11,643 nucleotides of DNA from Acidimicrobiia bacterium (lineage in GTDB: Bacteria; Actinomycetota; Acidimicrobiia; Acidimicrobiales; AC-14): the NCBI GenBank assembly GCA_019244985.1, contig JAFASB010000423.1, positions 1 to 11,643 on the forward strand, in the 5' to 3' direction. Made by a program: the position numbers and the translations under genes. The notes under the pieces were generated by a model. The model saw only the letters and a program-made list of their open reading frames with translations. It did not search any database and was not told where the DNA came from. Below are positions 1-6,680 of the stretch, piece after piece (positions within the stretch are counted from its first letter, which is position 1; the number at the start of each line of letters is the position of its first letter).

Positions 1-9
1 ATATGGGAC

Positions 10-438
10 ATGGTGCTTTCACGACTGATCTCCATCATTGACCGCGCCCGCCCGCCCCTCGAGGCGCACGCTCACTGCGACCTTCCCTGTGGCGTGTACG
101 ACCCCGCCCAGGCCCGCATCGAGGCCGAGTCGGTAAAGGCCATCGCCGAGAAGTACCAGGAGAGCGATGACGACGTCTTCCGCGAGCGGGCCCTGTTCAT
201 CAAGGAGGAGCGGGCCGAGCTCTGCAAGCACCACCTCTGGGTGCTGTGGACCGACTACTTCAAGCCCGAGCATCTCAAGCAGTACCCCGATCTTCACGAG
301 CTGTTCTGGACGGCGACCAAGCTGGCCGGCGAGGCCAAGCACAGCGTCGACCCCAAAAAGGGCCAGGAGCTGCTCGACGCCATCGCCAAGATCGACAAGA
401 TCTTCTGGGAGACCAAGGGCGAGCAGAAGGCCGCCTAG
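10..438 (+). CDS. sodN: Nickel-containing superoxide dismutase precursor
   Basis: Converts superoxide to hydrogen peroxide and oxygen using a nickel centre. The diagnostic nickel hook HCDLPCGVYDP is at residues 22-32. In the family the propeptide is removed so that His (here His22) becomes the new N-terminus, and His1, Cys2 and Cys6 (here His22, Cys23, Cys27) bind nickel. The mature part would be 121 residues, close to the roughly 117 of Streptomyces SodN, and the conserved C-terminal IDKIFWETK is present. The ATG at 10 gives a 21-residue leader. The frame is open to the left edge (codons ATA TGG GAC precede it), so a start further upstream cannot be excluded. The maturation peptidase SodX often lies beside sodN. 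It is not in this window and could be to the left. Identity is near certain; the exact start is less so. Confidence 0.96.
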   Translation: MVLSRLISIIDRARPPLEAHAHCDLPCGVYDPAQARIEAESVKAIAEKYQESDDDVFRERALFIKEERAELCKHHLWVLWTDYFKPEHLKQYPDLHELFWTATKLAGEAKHSVDPKKGQELLDAIAKIDKIFWETKGEQKAA

Positions 439-461
439 CTGCCCCAGAAGCGTGCAATCCG

Positions 462-478
462 GCTAGCCCTCGGTTAGC
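462..478 (+). terminator. Short hairpin after sodN, possible terminator
   Basis: The arms GCTAGCC and GGTTAGC form a 7-bp stem (one G-U pair) with a 3-base loop, 23 bases after the sodN stop. It is followed by TTCCCCCC rather than a real T-tract, so intrinsic termination would be weak. It may separate sodN transcription from the next gene. Confidence 0.3.
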
Positions 479-504
479 TTCCCCCCGACTCGGCAAATCC
501 GTAC

Positions 505-510
505 AGGGGG
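505..510 (+). promoter_or_regulatory. Ribosome binding site for the PuuD-like gene
   Basis: AGGGGG lies 6 bases upstream of the GTG at 517. It supports that GTG over the ATG at 512, which is in another frame. Confidence 0.55.
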
Positions 511-516
511 TATGGG

Positions 517-1260
517 GTGCACGTTCTGGCTGCAAGTTGGCCGCTCTTCCACCGGGTCGGGGGAGTCATCCTCTCCCGCTGGGCCCACTTCCTCGCGGGG
601 ATCACGTGGATCGGCCTGCTCTACTACTTCAACTTCGTACAGACGCCCTCGTTCGCCACGTTCGACGCGCCGGCGCGCAACGAGTCGACGTCGAAGCTGG
701 TGCCGAACGCACTGTGGTGGTTCCGCTGGGGCGCCATGCTCACCCTGCTGTCGGGGATCTCGATCCTCGCGTTCCAGGACCAGTTCAACAGCGACTACTT
801 CAAGACGCCGTCGGGCGTGAGCATCTCCACCGGCATCCTGCTGGCGCTGGTCATGTTCAGCAACGTGTGGTTCGTCATCTGGCCGAACCAGAAGGTGGTC
901 ATCGCCAACGCCACCAACGTGCTCGGCGGCGGCCAGGCCGACCCGGCAGCCGCGGCGTCGGCCCGCAAGGGGTTGCTCGCGTCACGCACCAACACGCTGC
1001 TGTCGATCCCGATGCTGTTCTTCATGGCGGCGACGAGCCACTTCGCCCCGTTCCACACGTCGGCGACGTCGGGCAAGCGAGGCGCCTTCCTCGGGATCAT
1101 GGTGCTGATCACCGCCATCCTCGAGCTCAACGGCCTCGGCGTGTTCGGCACCGAGCCCGGCGGCACCCGGGCCATCCTCGACAAGCACAAGAACACGATC
1201 ATCACCGGCTTCGTCTACGCGGCCGTGCTGATCGTCCTCTTCGAAGTCTTCTTCTCCTAA
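517..1260 (+). CDS. PuuD/Urate_ox_N-family membrane protein, no cytochrome domain
   Basis: Integral membrane protein of 247 residues with about six hydrophobic helices (roughly 23-40, 70-87, 103-123, 160-176, 188-209, 227-246). The segment FLAGITWIGLLYYFNFVQ (25-42) and the later NVWFVIWPNQKVVI (116-129) match what I recall of the membrane domain of PuuD-type urate hydroxylases (formerly DUF989). Full-length proteobacterial PuuD carries a C-terminal cytochrome c. This protein ends after the membrane part and has no CxxCH motif, so it cannot be assigned urate oxidation from sequence; such short homologues are common. His24 and the histidines near 175-180 could be heme or metal ligands, which is inference. 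It starts at GTG 517 with AGGGGG 6 bases upstream, 78 bases after sodN on the same strand, and no other purine-catabolism gene is nearby. Confidence 0.8.
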   Translation: MHVLAASWPLFHRVGGVILSRWAHFLAGITWIGLLYYFNFVQTPSFATFDAPARNESTSKLVPNALWWFRWGAMLTLLSGISILAFQDQFNSDYFKTPSGVSISTGILLALVMFSNVWFVIWPNQKVVIANATNVLGGGQADPAAAASARKGLLASRTNTLLSIPMLFFMAATSHFAPFHTSATSGKRGAFLGIMVLITAILELNGLGVFGTEPGGTRAILDKHKNTIITGFVYAAVLIVLFEVFFS

Positions 1261-1278
1261 TCCGCGCTAGCGGAGGAG
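1254..1278. terminator. Dyad between convergent stops, possible bidirectional terminator
   Basis: TCCGC (1261-1265) and GCGGA (1270-1274) flank a 4-base loop. Outer arms CTCC (1254-1257) and GGAG (1275-1278) extend the stem after a 3-base bulge. The dyad spans the 3' ends of two convergent genes (stops at 1258-1260 and 1267-1269). No T-tract is present. Confidence 0.3.
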
Positions 1279-2460
1279 GACGGCCGCCAGCCAGGCCCAG
1301 ACGGGGGCCAGGAGCAGGAGGGAGTCGATGCGACGCAGAGCCGGTGCTTTGGCGTCGCGGTCGCCGAGGACGATCGACGCGGCCAGCGGACCCAGCGGGG
1401 CGAAGAAGGCGGAGACGAGGCCGAGCAGGAACGGGCCGGCGCTGCCGAACGACGGGATCAGCACGGCGACGAACAGGGTGACGCAGACGATCGACGCGAT
1501 CCCCGCCACCGGGCCCTCCCACTCGTTGGCGGCGCCGGTGCCGACGAGGTAGTTGCCGACGTCGTAGGCGGCGGCGAAGGCGAACAGGGCGAGGGGTGCG
1601 GCGACGCCGACGTGACGCAGCAGCACGGGCGCGGCGGTCGCAAGGCCGATCGGGAGGATGATCATCAGCGTCAGGGCGACGTCTCGCGACGGGGCCTTGG
1701 TGACGGTGCTGACCCTCGCCACGATCGTGGCCACCAGGACGAGCACGATGACGGTGTTGAGCGCGTCCAGGCCGCCGATGGCAGCCAGCGGCATCGCTGC
1801 CGCGCCCGCCACGGCGACGTAGCTGACCGGTCGTTCGCGGCGCTCCATCCAGACCCTCGTCACCTGCACGGCGGCGAGGGCGGCCACGACCGACAGCCAG
1901 ATGGCGAGCGTCGTCTGCCCGCCGGCGATAGCGGCGACGGTGACGAGCGTCCACGCGAGCCCGAGGCGCACGTGGGGCTTGTCGGTGTCGGGAACGACGG
2001 TGAGCGGCTCGCGCGGCACCGCAGCCGCGGCCCGCTTTCCGTTCAACTCCGGTTCGGCGACGGGCGCCGGCCGCGTCAGTCGCGCCAACGCGCCCTCGAT
2101 GTCCGGCGGTCGGAACCACCCGGACGCCGACTTGTCGGACTCGACCTTGGTGAACGGCAATGGCTCCTCGAGGGGCTTGCGCGCCTCCGCCTCGGCAACG
2201 GCCACGGCCACCGTCCCCGTATCGGAGCCGCCCGAGACTGGGGGCAGCACGGCGACGACGTCCGCGTCCTTCAGTGGCTCACGGACGTCGGCGGGTTGTC
2301 CGTTCACCCAGACGCGTGAGTGCGTGAGCACGGCCGCGAAGCGCTCGCCATAACGCCGACGGGCCTCGTCGAGGACCTCGGCGAGGGTCTGGCCGTCGAT
2401 GCGGTCGACGGACAGGCCGGCCGCCTCGCGCGCCGATGCGAACAGCCGCACGACAGCCAT
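1267..2460 (-). CDS. MoaD/ThiS ubiquitin-like domain fused to a CdsA-like membrane domain
   Basis: One uninterrupted 397-residue frame. Residues 1-78 are a MoaD-type beta-grasp domain: the start is VVRLFASAREAAG, the middle VWVNGQP, and it ends at PPVSGG (73-78), the place where free MoaD has its C-terminal Gly-Gly. After a charged, Pro-rich linker (79-163) come about eight hydrophobic helices (about 166-395). Late segments resemble CdsA cytidylyltransferases: YDVGNYLVGT (299-308), EWEG (312-315) and RRIDSLLLLAPV (376-387, compare DRIDS in CdsA). The usual KD...PGHGG part of the CdsA signature is missing or collapsed to GDRDAKAP, so CDP-diacylglycerol synthesis is doubtful. In MoaD/ThiS the Gly-Gly must be free to be adenylated or thiocarboxylated, so processing after Gly78 (next residue Ser79) is a reasonable hypothesis. 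The ATG at 2460 lacks a clear Shine-Dalgarno site and lies 12 bases after the MaoC gene, suggesting translational coupling. Confidence 0.75.
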   Translation of the reverse strand: MAVVRLFASAREAAGLSVDRIDGQTLAEVLDEARRRYGERFAAVLTHSRVWVNGQPADVREPLKDADVVAVLPPVSGGSDTGTVAVAVAEAEARKPLEEPLPFTKVESDKSASGWFRPPDIEGALARLTRPAPVAEPELNGKRAAAAVPREPLTVVPDTDKPHVRLGLAWTLVTVAAIAGGQTTLAIWLSVVAALAAVQVTRVWMERRERPVSYVAVAGAAAMPLAAIGGLDALNTVIVLVLVATIVARVSTVTKAPSRDVALTLMIILPIGLATAAPVLLRHVGVAAPLALFAFAAAYDVGNYLVGTGAANEWEGPVAGIASIVCVTLFVAVLIPSFGSAGPFLLGLVSAFFAPLGPLAASIVLGDRDAKAPALRRIDSLLLLAPVWAWLAAVLLR

Positions 2461-2472
2461 GACTGGACGGGG

Positions 2473-3324
2473 CTAGCTGCCCTCTGCCACCTCGGCGAGC
2501 CCGTCTTTGATCACGGTGTCGCCGTTGCTCGTGGCTTCGAAGGCATAGATGTGGCGGCCGTCCCGGACGCCGCCGTCGTAGATGGTGGTGACGACGTCGT
2601 TGCCGGGGAACACCGGCTTGGCGAACCGAACCGCCAACCGCTTCAGTCGGGACGGGTCGCCGTCGGCCACCGACTTGATCACGGCCTGGCTGGTCATCGC
2701 CATCGTGCAGAGGCCGTGGGCGATGATGCCCGGCAGACCGACGCTCTTGGCGAAGTCGGCGTCGACGTGGATGGGCATCTGGTCCCCCGACGCGTCCCGG
2801 TAGCGGTAGGTCTGATCGTCGTCGACGTGAACCGTGAACTCGGCGACCTTCTTGTCGCGCGCGGACTCGTCGAAGGAGTGGTCGGGCTTGTCGGGACCGC
2901 CGCTCTCGCCGTCGGACATGCCCCGGATGAAGCTGGTCATGTACTGCTCGAGGACGGGCTGGCCGTTCTCGTCGCGGCTCGTCAGCTTCACCGTCGCCCT
3001 CGTGCCCGACCGGCCGACCCGGTAGCTGTAGTTCTCGGCCTCGGTCTTCAGGGTCTGGCCGGGCGCCAGCGGCTGGTGGAAGTGCATGTCCTGCTCGCCG
3101 TGCACGACCATCATCAGCGCCTCGGGCGGGATGGCGTCGGCCGCGGCCATCATCACCGCCTCCCACGTCGGGACCACGCCGAACACCGGCGGCGCGTACT
3201 TGCCCGAGGCGTAGGCGTCGTTGTCGTCGTTGGTCGCCGCCGCGTAGGCCTTCACCCGCTCGGGATCGAGCGTGGCCGTGCGCTCCTCGTACTTCTTGCC
3301 GAGCTTGTCGACGGGCAGCGCCAT
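2473..3324 (-). CDS. MaoC-like double-hotdog enoyl-CoA hydratase/dehydratase
   Basis: A 283-residue protein with two hotdog halves: an N-terminal half (about 1-140) with FGVVPTWEAVM and HFHQPLAPGQ, and a C-terminal catalytic half. The hydratase-2 motif reads SGDQMPIHVDADFAKSVGL (179-197), followed by GIIAHGLCTMAM (199-210). Asp181 and His186 match the catalytic pair of the R-specific enoyl-CoA hydratase family. The usual Asn before Pro is Met here (MPIH instead of NPIH). The expected reaction is hydration of trans-2-enoyl-CoA or dehydration of 3-hydroxyacyl-CoA in fatty acid or sterol side-chain metabolism; the substrate is unknown. The ATG at 3324 is chosen because GGAGG lies 6 bases upstream. 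The frame stays open further up, but that stretch is out of frame with the hydrolase it overlaps. It sits 35 bases after the hydrolase gene and 12 before the MoaD-CdsA fusion, probably one operon. Confidence 0.9.
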   Translation of the reverse strand: MALPVDKLGKKYEERTATLDPERVKAYAAATNDDNDAYASGKYAPPVFGVVPTWEAVMMAAADAIPPEALMMVVHGEQDMHFHQPLAPGQTLKTEAENYSYRVGRSGTRATVKLTSRDENGQPVLEQYMTSFIRGMSDGESGGPDKPDHSFDESARDKKVAEFTVHVDDDQTYRYRDASGDQMPIHVDADFAKSVGLPGIIAHGLCTMAMTSQAVIKSVADGDPSRLKRLAVRFAKPVFPGNDVVTTIYDGGVRDGRHIYAFEATSNGDTVIKDGLAEVAEGS

Positions 3325-3330
3325 AGAAAG

Positions 3331-3337
3331 CCTCCTT
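3331..3337 (-). promoter_or_regulatory. Strong ribosome binding site fixing the MaoC start
   Basis: On the minus strand AAGGAGG is followed by 6 bases and the ATG at 3324. It is the best Shine-Dalgarno match in the window and shows that the upstream open frame to 3891 is not translated as part of this gene. Confidence 0.85.
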
Positions 3338-3359
3338 CTCCGCCGGGATGGGTCAAAAG

Positions 3360-4157
3360 TTACTGGACGGTCACTCGCCCGATCACTTCCGCCAACACGC
3401 GGTCGGCCAGTTCCGGGGTCAGCAGGTCGCCTCCGTGCCCGCCACCGGGCACGAGCCACAGGTCCTTGGGTTCGTTGGCCGCGTCGTAGATCGCCCGGGC
3501 GTGCTCGTCGCCGAAGTACCCCTCGTCGGGGTCGTGGACGACGATCGTGAACGCCGGGGCGATGGCGGCGACGGCCGTCGCCACGTCCTCGACGGGCGGC
3601 ATCAGGCCGACGCGGGTCCGCAGCAGACGGGCGGCGACGGCGCGGCCCGAACGCGACTCGACGAACCGGTTCAGACGACGGGCGCCTTCGCGCGTGTCGG
3701 GGTCGTACCAGGCGGGCGCCGAGATGGCAACGGTGCCCGCCACCCCGCCGATGAGCCCGGCGTGCCGCAGCACGGCGACGCCGCCGAGGCTGGTGCCGAC
3801 GGTGACCACCGGCAACGCGGGCCACGTCCGGTGCGCGAACTGAACGGCGGCGTCGACGTCGAGCGGCTCGAGCGCGCCGAGCGTCACCCACCCGCCGGAA
3901 CGTCCGTGGCCGCGCAGGTCGGGCGCGACGACGTGGACCCGTTCAGAAAGCAGACGGGCGAAGGCGTGCACGACGGGCGACCGCGACGAGTTCAGGAAGC
4001 CGTGCACCAGCACGATGACGACGGGCGCATCGGCCGGGCCGTCCAGCCGGGCCGTAGAGATTGACACCCCGTCGGCCGCCCGCAGCGACAGCAACTCAGA
4101 GCGGCCCCACCGCGGCGCCATCGGGTACTTCCGAGCCCAGTCGGCGACTATCGACAC
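3360..4157 (-). CDS. Alpha/beta-hydrolase fold protein
   Basis: A 265-residue single-domain hydrolase. HGF (52-54) is the oxyanion-hole segment after the first core strand, and PDLRGHGRSGG (79-89) is the typical following loop. GTSLGG (121-126) is the nucleophile elbow with Ser123. Asp209 or Asp211 in HDPDEGYFG (208-216) is the likely acid, and His241 in GGGHGGD completes the triad. It has no signal peptide, so it is probably cytoplasmic. It could be an esterase, thioesterase or other acyl hydrolase; the substrate cannot be read from sequence, though co-location with a MaoC dehydratase suggests acyl-CoA or lipid metabolism. The GTG start at 4157 has GGAGG 9 bases upstream. Met13 is an alternative with a poorer site. 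The leader contains competing inverted repeats over the Shine-Dalgarno. Confidence 0.88.
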   Translation of the reverse strand: MSIVADWARKYPMAPRWGRSELLSLRAADGVSISTARLDGPADAPVVIVLVHGFLNSSRSPVVHAFARLLSERVHVVAPDLRGHGRSGGWVTLGALEPLDVDAAVQFAHRTWPALPVVTVGTSLGGVAVLRHAGLIGGVAGTVAISAPAWYDPDTREGARRLNRFVESRSGRAVAARLLRTRVGLMPPVEDVATAVAAIAPAFTIVVHDPDEGYFGDEHARAIYDAANEPKDLWLVPGGGHGGDLLTPELADRVLAEVIGRVTVQ

Positions 4158-4160
4158 CCC

Positions 4161-4233
4161 AAAACGCCTCCGATCCTCTGCCCGTGGGCGTTTTAGCTCG
4201 GTTTTGAGGCTGTCACTCCGAAGATCGGAGGCG
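4161..4233 (-). promoter_or_regulatory. Structured leader with alternative pairings over the hydrolase ribosome binding site
   Basis: On the minus strand, CGCCTCCGATC (4233-4223) is the perfect complement of GATCGGAGGCG (4175-4165), which holds the GGAGG ribosome binding site (4171-4167). The first segment can instead form a local hairpin, CTCCGA-TCT-TCGGAG (4230-4216). A third segment, AAAACGCC (4194-4187), can pair with GGCGTTTT (4168-4161). So there are two ways to hide the site and one way to release it. The same dyads could be protein-binding DNA sites: a weak promoter-like pair (GTGACA 4216-4211, TAAAAC 4195-4190, 15-base spacer) lies between the 11-bp arms. No known riboswitch class is recognised. 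Confidence 0.45.
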
Positions 4234-4242
4234 ATTCAGGAA

Positions 4243-4260
4243 ATCGGCCGGTCGGCCGAT
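4243..4260 (-). terminator. GC-rich hairpin after the beta-helix gene
   Basis: ATCGGCC and GGCCGAT form a perfect 7-bp stem with a 4-base loop, starting 4 bases past the stop of the beta-helix gene. On the minus strand it is followed by TTCC, a weak T-run. Position and shape suit a transcription terminator. Confidence 0.5.
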
Positions 4261-4264
4261 GCCG

Positions 4265-5155
4265 TCAACAACCGGTGCAGTCGTTCGGGGTGTTCCCCGT
4301 GATCGACGAGCCCGAGCGATTGAACGTGCCGCTATTGAACACGCCGCCGCCGTCCGTGCCGGCGCTGTTGTTCGTCACGGTCGACTGCTGGAGCGTGAAC
4401 TGGCCGCCGTTGTAAATGGCGCCGCCATCGAAGGAAGCGCGATTCCCCTTGAAGCTCGACCCGCTGACCGTCACCGCGCTGGTGTCGTTGTTGAAGATTG
4501 CCCCGCCGTCGCCGGCCGAGTTGTTCGAGAAGGCCGACCCCGTGATGGTGGCGTTGGCGTCCTGCGCGTACACCGCCCCGCCGTCTTCGGCGTGGGGCCC
4601 CCCGTTGTTGCCCGAGAACGTCGAACTGCTGACGCTGAGGGTCGTGCCTCCACCCGTGAACACGCCGGCGCCGGCGCCGTTGACGGCGGTGTTGTTGGTG
4701 ATGTGAGAGCTCGCGATGGTGGCCGTTGCCTCGTTGTTGATGCCGCCACCAGTGTTCTGCGTAACCGTCGAATTGCGCAGCGTCAGGGTCCCGTGGTTCG
4801 TGATGCCGGCGCCATTGTCGGTGATGTTGCCGTGCTGAACGGTGACTCCGTCGAGCGTGACGTTGGCGCCGGGGGGAACGGTGAGCACGACGCCGCTGTT
4901 GCCGCCGTCGAGCGTGCCGCCCTTGAGGGTGAGGGTCTTGCCGGTGGGTGCCGTGAAGTTCCCGGTGCACGTACCGCTGATCACGATCGTTGATCCGCTC
5001 GGCGCGGTGAGCAACGCGTTCGTCAGGTTGCTTGCCGGAGGACAGGTGACGACCGTCGATGCCGACGCCGCGCCACCGATGCCGACGGCCACCGTCGATG
5101 CGACAACGCCGGCGCCTGCCAGAGCCGCGACTCGATTGAACAGTCTGCTTCCCAT
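4265..5155 (-). CDS. Secreted right-handed beta-helix (Pmp-like repeat) protein
   Basis: A 296-residue exported protein. Residues 1-33 form a signal peptide: basic start, hydrophobic Ala/Val/Gly core, and likely cleavage after GGAASAS. The rest is rich in Ser, Thr, Asn and Gly, with repeated turns of the type GG[AG][IV][FY]N at about 115, 136, 161, 192, 217, 244 and 269. These alternate with [ST]xFSGN or TVTNN strands, as in polymorphic-membrane-protein and parallel beta-helix proteins. Cys38 and Cys63 sit near the N-terminus and Cys293 and Cys296 at the very end (DCTGC), possibly pairing to cap the helix. It has no transmembrane anchor, LPxTG motif or catalytic motif, so it is probably extracellular, perhaps adhesive or carbohydrate-related. 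That role is inference. The ATG at 5155 has GAGGGG about 6 bases upstream. It lies 44 bases after the ABC1 gene. Confidence 0.85.
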   Translation of the reverse strand: MGSRLFNRVAALAGAGVVASTVAVGIGGAASASTVVTCPPASNLTNALLTAPSGSTIVISGTCTGNFTAPTGKTLTLKGGTLDGGNSGVVLTVPPGANVTLDGVTVQHGNITDNGAGITNHGTLTLRNSTVTQNTGGGINNEATATIASSHITNNTAVNGAGAGVFTGGGTTLSVSSSTFSGNNGGPHAEDGGAVYAQDANATITGSAFSNNSAGDGGAIFNNDTSAVTVSGSSFKGNRASFDGGAIYNGGQFTLQQSTVTNNSAGTDGGGVFNSGTFNRSGSSITGNTPNDCTGC

Positions 5156-5199
5156 GGTCCCCCCTCGCTTCGACCCGCAAAGCTACGGACCGAAGGCGG

Positions 5200-6663
5200 C
5201 TAGGTCAACGGCGTTGCCGCTTCTTTACGTTCTTTCCGCCACTCTTCTTCGATCTTGCCGAGCTCGGTCGACGGCGGCGCCCCCTTGCGATACTCGGCGA
5301 GGAGGGCCTTCCAGTTGCCGCGGGCGTGCATGCGTCCCCACAGAGCCGACAGGCCCCACACGACGCGGTCGAGAATCACGTATGACGGCGGCATGTTCAG
5401 CTGACGGATGACGTCGCCGTACTCGCCCTGGATGTCGATCATCTTCTCGATGGTCTTGCCGACAAACTCTCGGGTGTACTCGAAGTAGTCCTGCTGGAAC
5501 GGCACCCAAGGCGTGCTGACGTAGTCGTAGATGCGCTCGGCGGTGAGCGTGTGACGGGCGGGCAGGAAGCCGGCCTTGATCAGCGAAGCCTCCATGGCTT
5601 CGGGGTCCTGCGCCAGGGCGGCATCCAGGGTCGGGGCGAGACTCTCGAGCTCGCCCGGTCCCCACTTCTTGACCAACCCGAAGTCGAGGAACGTCACCGG
5701 ACCGCCGAGGCGGAAGCGGTAATTGCCGGGGTGGGGGTCGCCGTTGAACACGCGGTGGTGCCAGATGGAACCCTCGGCGAAGCGGAAGAGGATCTCGCTC
5801 GCGTGCTGCTTGTGCTCGTCGGTCGCCTGCTCTTCGAACTGGGCCCATGTCAGGCCGTCGACCCACTCGCTCGTGATCACCCGCTGGCCGCTGCGGTCGA
5901 AGACGACGTCGGGGACGTGGATGAACGGGTGGCCGCGGTAGCGGTCGGCGAACTCCTGCTGCAGCCGCGCCTCCAACCGGTAGTCGAGCTCGTCGGCCAT
6001 GCGGGCCCGCAGCTCGTCGACCAACGCCTTCACGTCCATGTTCTTGAGGGCGAAGGAGGCGAACAGGCCGTAGAGCATCTCGGCGTTGTCGAGGTCGCCC
6101 TTGATGGCCTTGTCGATGCCCGGGTACTGAACCTTCACGGCGACCTCGCGGCCGTCGTGGAGGACGGCCTTGTGCACCTGGCCGATCGACGCGGCGGCGA
6201 CCGGCTCGGGATCCCAGTCGAGGAAGAGCTTGCGCGGGTCGTCGCCCAGCTCTTCACGGACGACGGACTCGGCCAGGCTGGGTGCCATCGGCGGCACCTC
6301 GGCTTGCAGGGTGGCCAGCGCCTCCTGGGCCTCGGGCGGCAGACCCTCGGCGACGAAGGAGATCATCTGGCCGGCCTTCATGATGGCGCCCTTCATGCCG
6401 CCGAGGACCTCGGCGACGTCCTGGGCGGTCTTGATGGCGAACTTCTCCTCGAGCTCGGCGCGCTTCTCCTCGTCGGCCCGCCGGCCGCGCACATAGAAGA
6501 TGGCCCAGTGGATACTGCGCCGCGCGGTGAGCCGCCACACCCGCAGCTGGCGCTCGAGCTGGTTGCGGCGGTCGGCGTCGGACAGCACGGCGGCCGCGCT
6601 CGCACCGCCCGCCACACCGGCGAGGCCCACCGCCGCCAACCCCGCCTTCGCCCCCCGACGCAT
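5200..6663 (-). CDS. ABC1/AarF/UbiB-family atypical kinase-like protein
   Basis: A 487-residue member of the UbiB/ABC1 kinase-like family, whose members support isoprenoid-quinone or lipid metabolism at membranes and act as ATPases or atypical kinases. The diagnostic KxGQ is KAGQ (96-99). The Ala-rich nucleotide loop and following residues are AAASIGQVH (156-164). The lysine strand is VAVKVQYPG (174-182), the catalytic-loop equivalent NGDPHPGNYRF (307-317), and DFG is at 327-329. DELDYRLEA (224-232) holds the family's ExD-type segment. Residues 6-27 are an Ala/Gly-rich hydrophobic stretch after a basic start, perhaps a membrane-associating helix. No C-terminal transmembrane pair like that of UbiB is obvious. 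No quinone-biosynthesis gene lies nearby. It starts at ATG 6663 with a weak GGGG site, 17 bases after the DksA/TraR-like gene, so likely co-transcribed. Length is normal for the family. Confidence 0.92.
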   Translation of the reverse strand: MRRGAKAGLAAVGLAGVAGGASAAAVLSDADRRNQLERQLRVWRLTARRSIHWAIFYVRGRRADEEKRAELEEKFAIKTAQDVAEVLGGMKGAIMKAGQMISFVAEGLPPEAQEALATLQAEVPPMAPSLAESVVREELGDDPRKLFLDWDPEPVAAASIGQVHKAVLHDGREVAVKVQYPGIDKAIKGDLDNAEMLYGLFASFALKNMDVKALVDELRARMADELDYRLEARLQQEFADRYRGHPFIHVPDVVFDRSGQRVITSEWVDGLTWAQFEEQATDEHKQHASEILFRFAEGSIWHHRVFNGDPHPGNYRFRLGGPVTFLDFGLVKKWGPGELESLAPTLDAALAQDPEAMEASLIKAGFLPARHTLTAERIYDYVSTPWVPFQQDYFEYTREFVGKTIEKMIDIQGEYGDVIRQLNMPPSYVILDRVVWGLSALWGRMHARGNWKALLAEYRKGAPPSTELGKIEEEWRKERKEAATPLT

Positions 6664-6680
6664 GCTGACCCCGGCTCGGC

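Noticed and set aside
246..1481. 411-residue plus-strand open frame
   Set aside because: It crosses sodN and the PuuD-like gene out of frame with Arg/Pro/His-rich sequence typical of high-GC shadow frames.
2320..3489. 389-residue plus-strand open frame opposite the MaoC gene
   Set aside because: Antisense shadow; Val/Gly/Asp/His-rich with no domain.
3325..3891. Open frame upstream of the MaoC ATG, giving a 472-residue protein
   Set aside because: It overlaps the alpha/beta hydrolase gene on the same strand in another frame, is Arg-rich low complexity, and the strong ribosome binding site points to the ATG at 3324.
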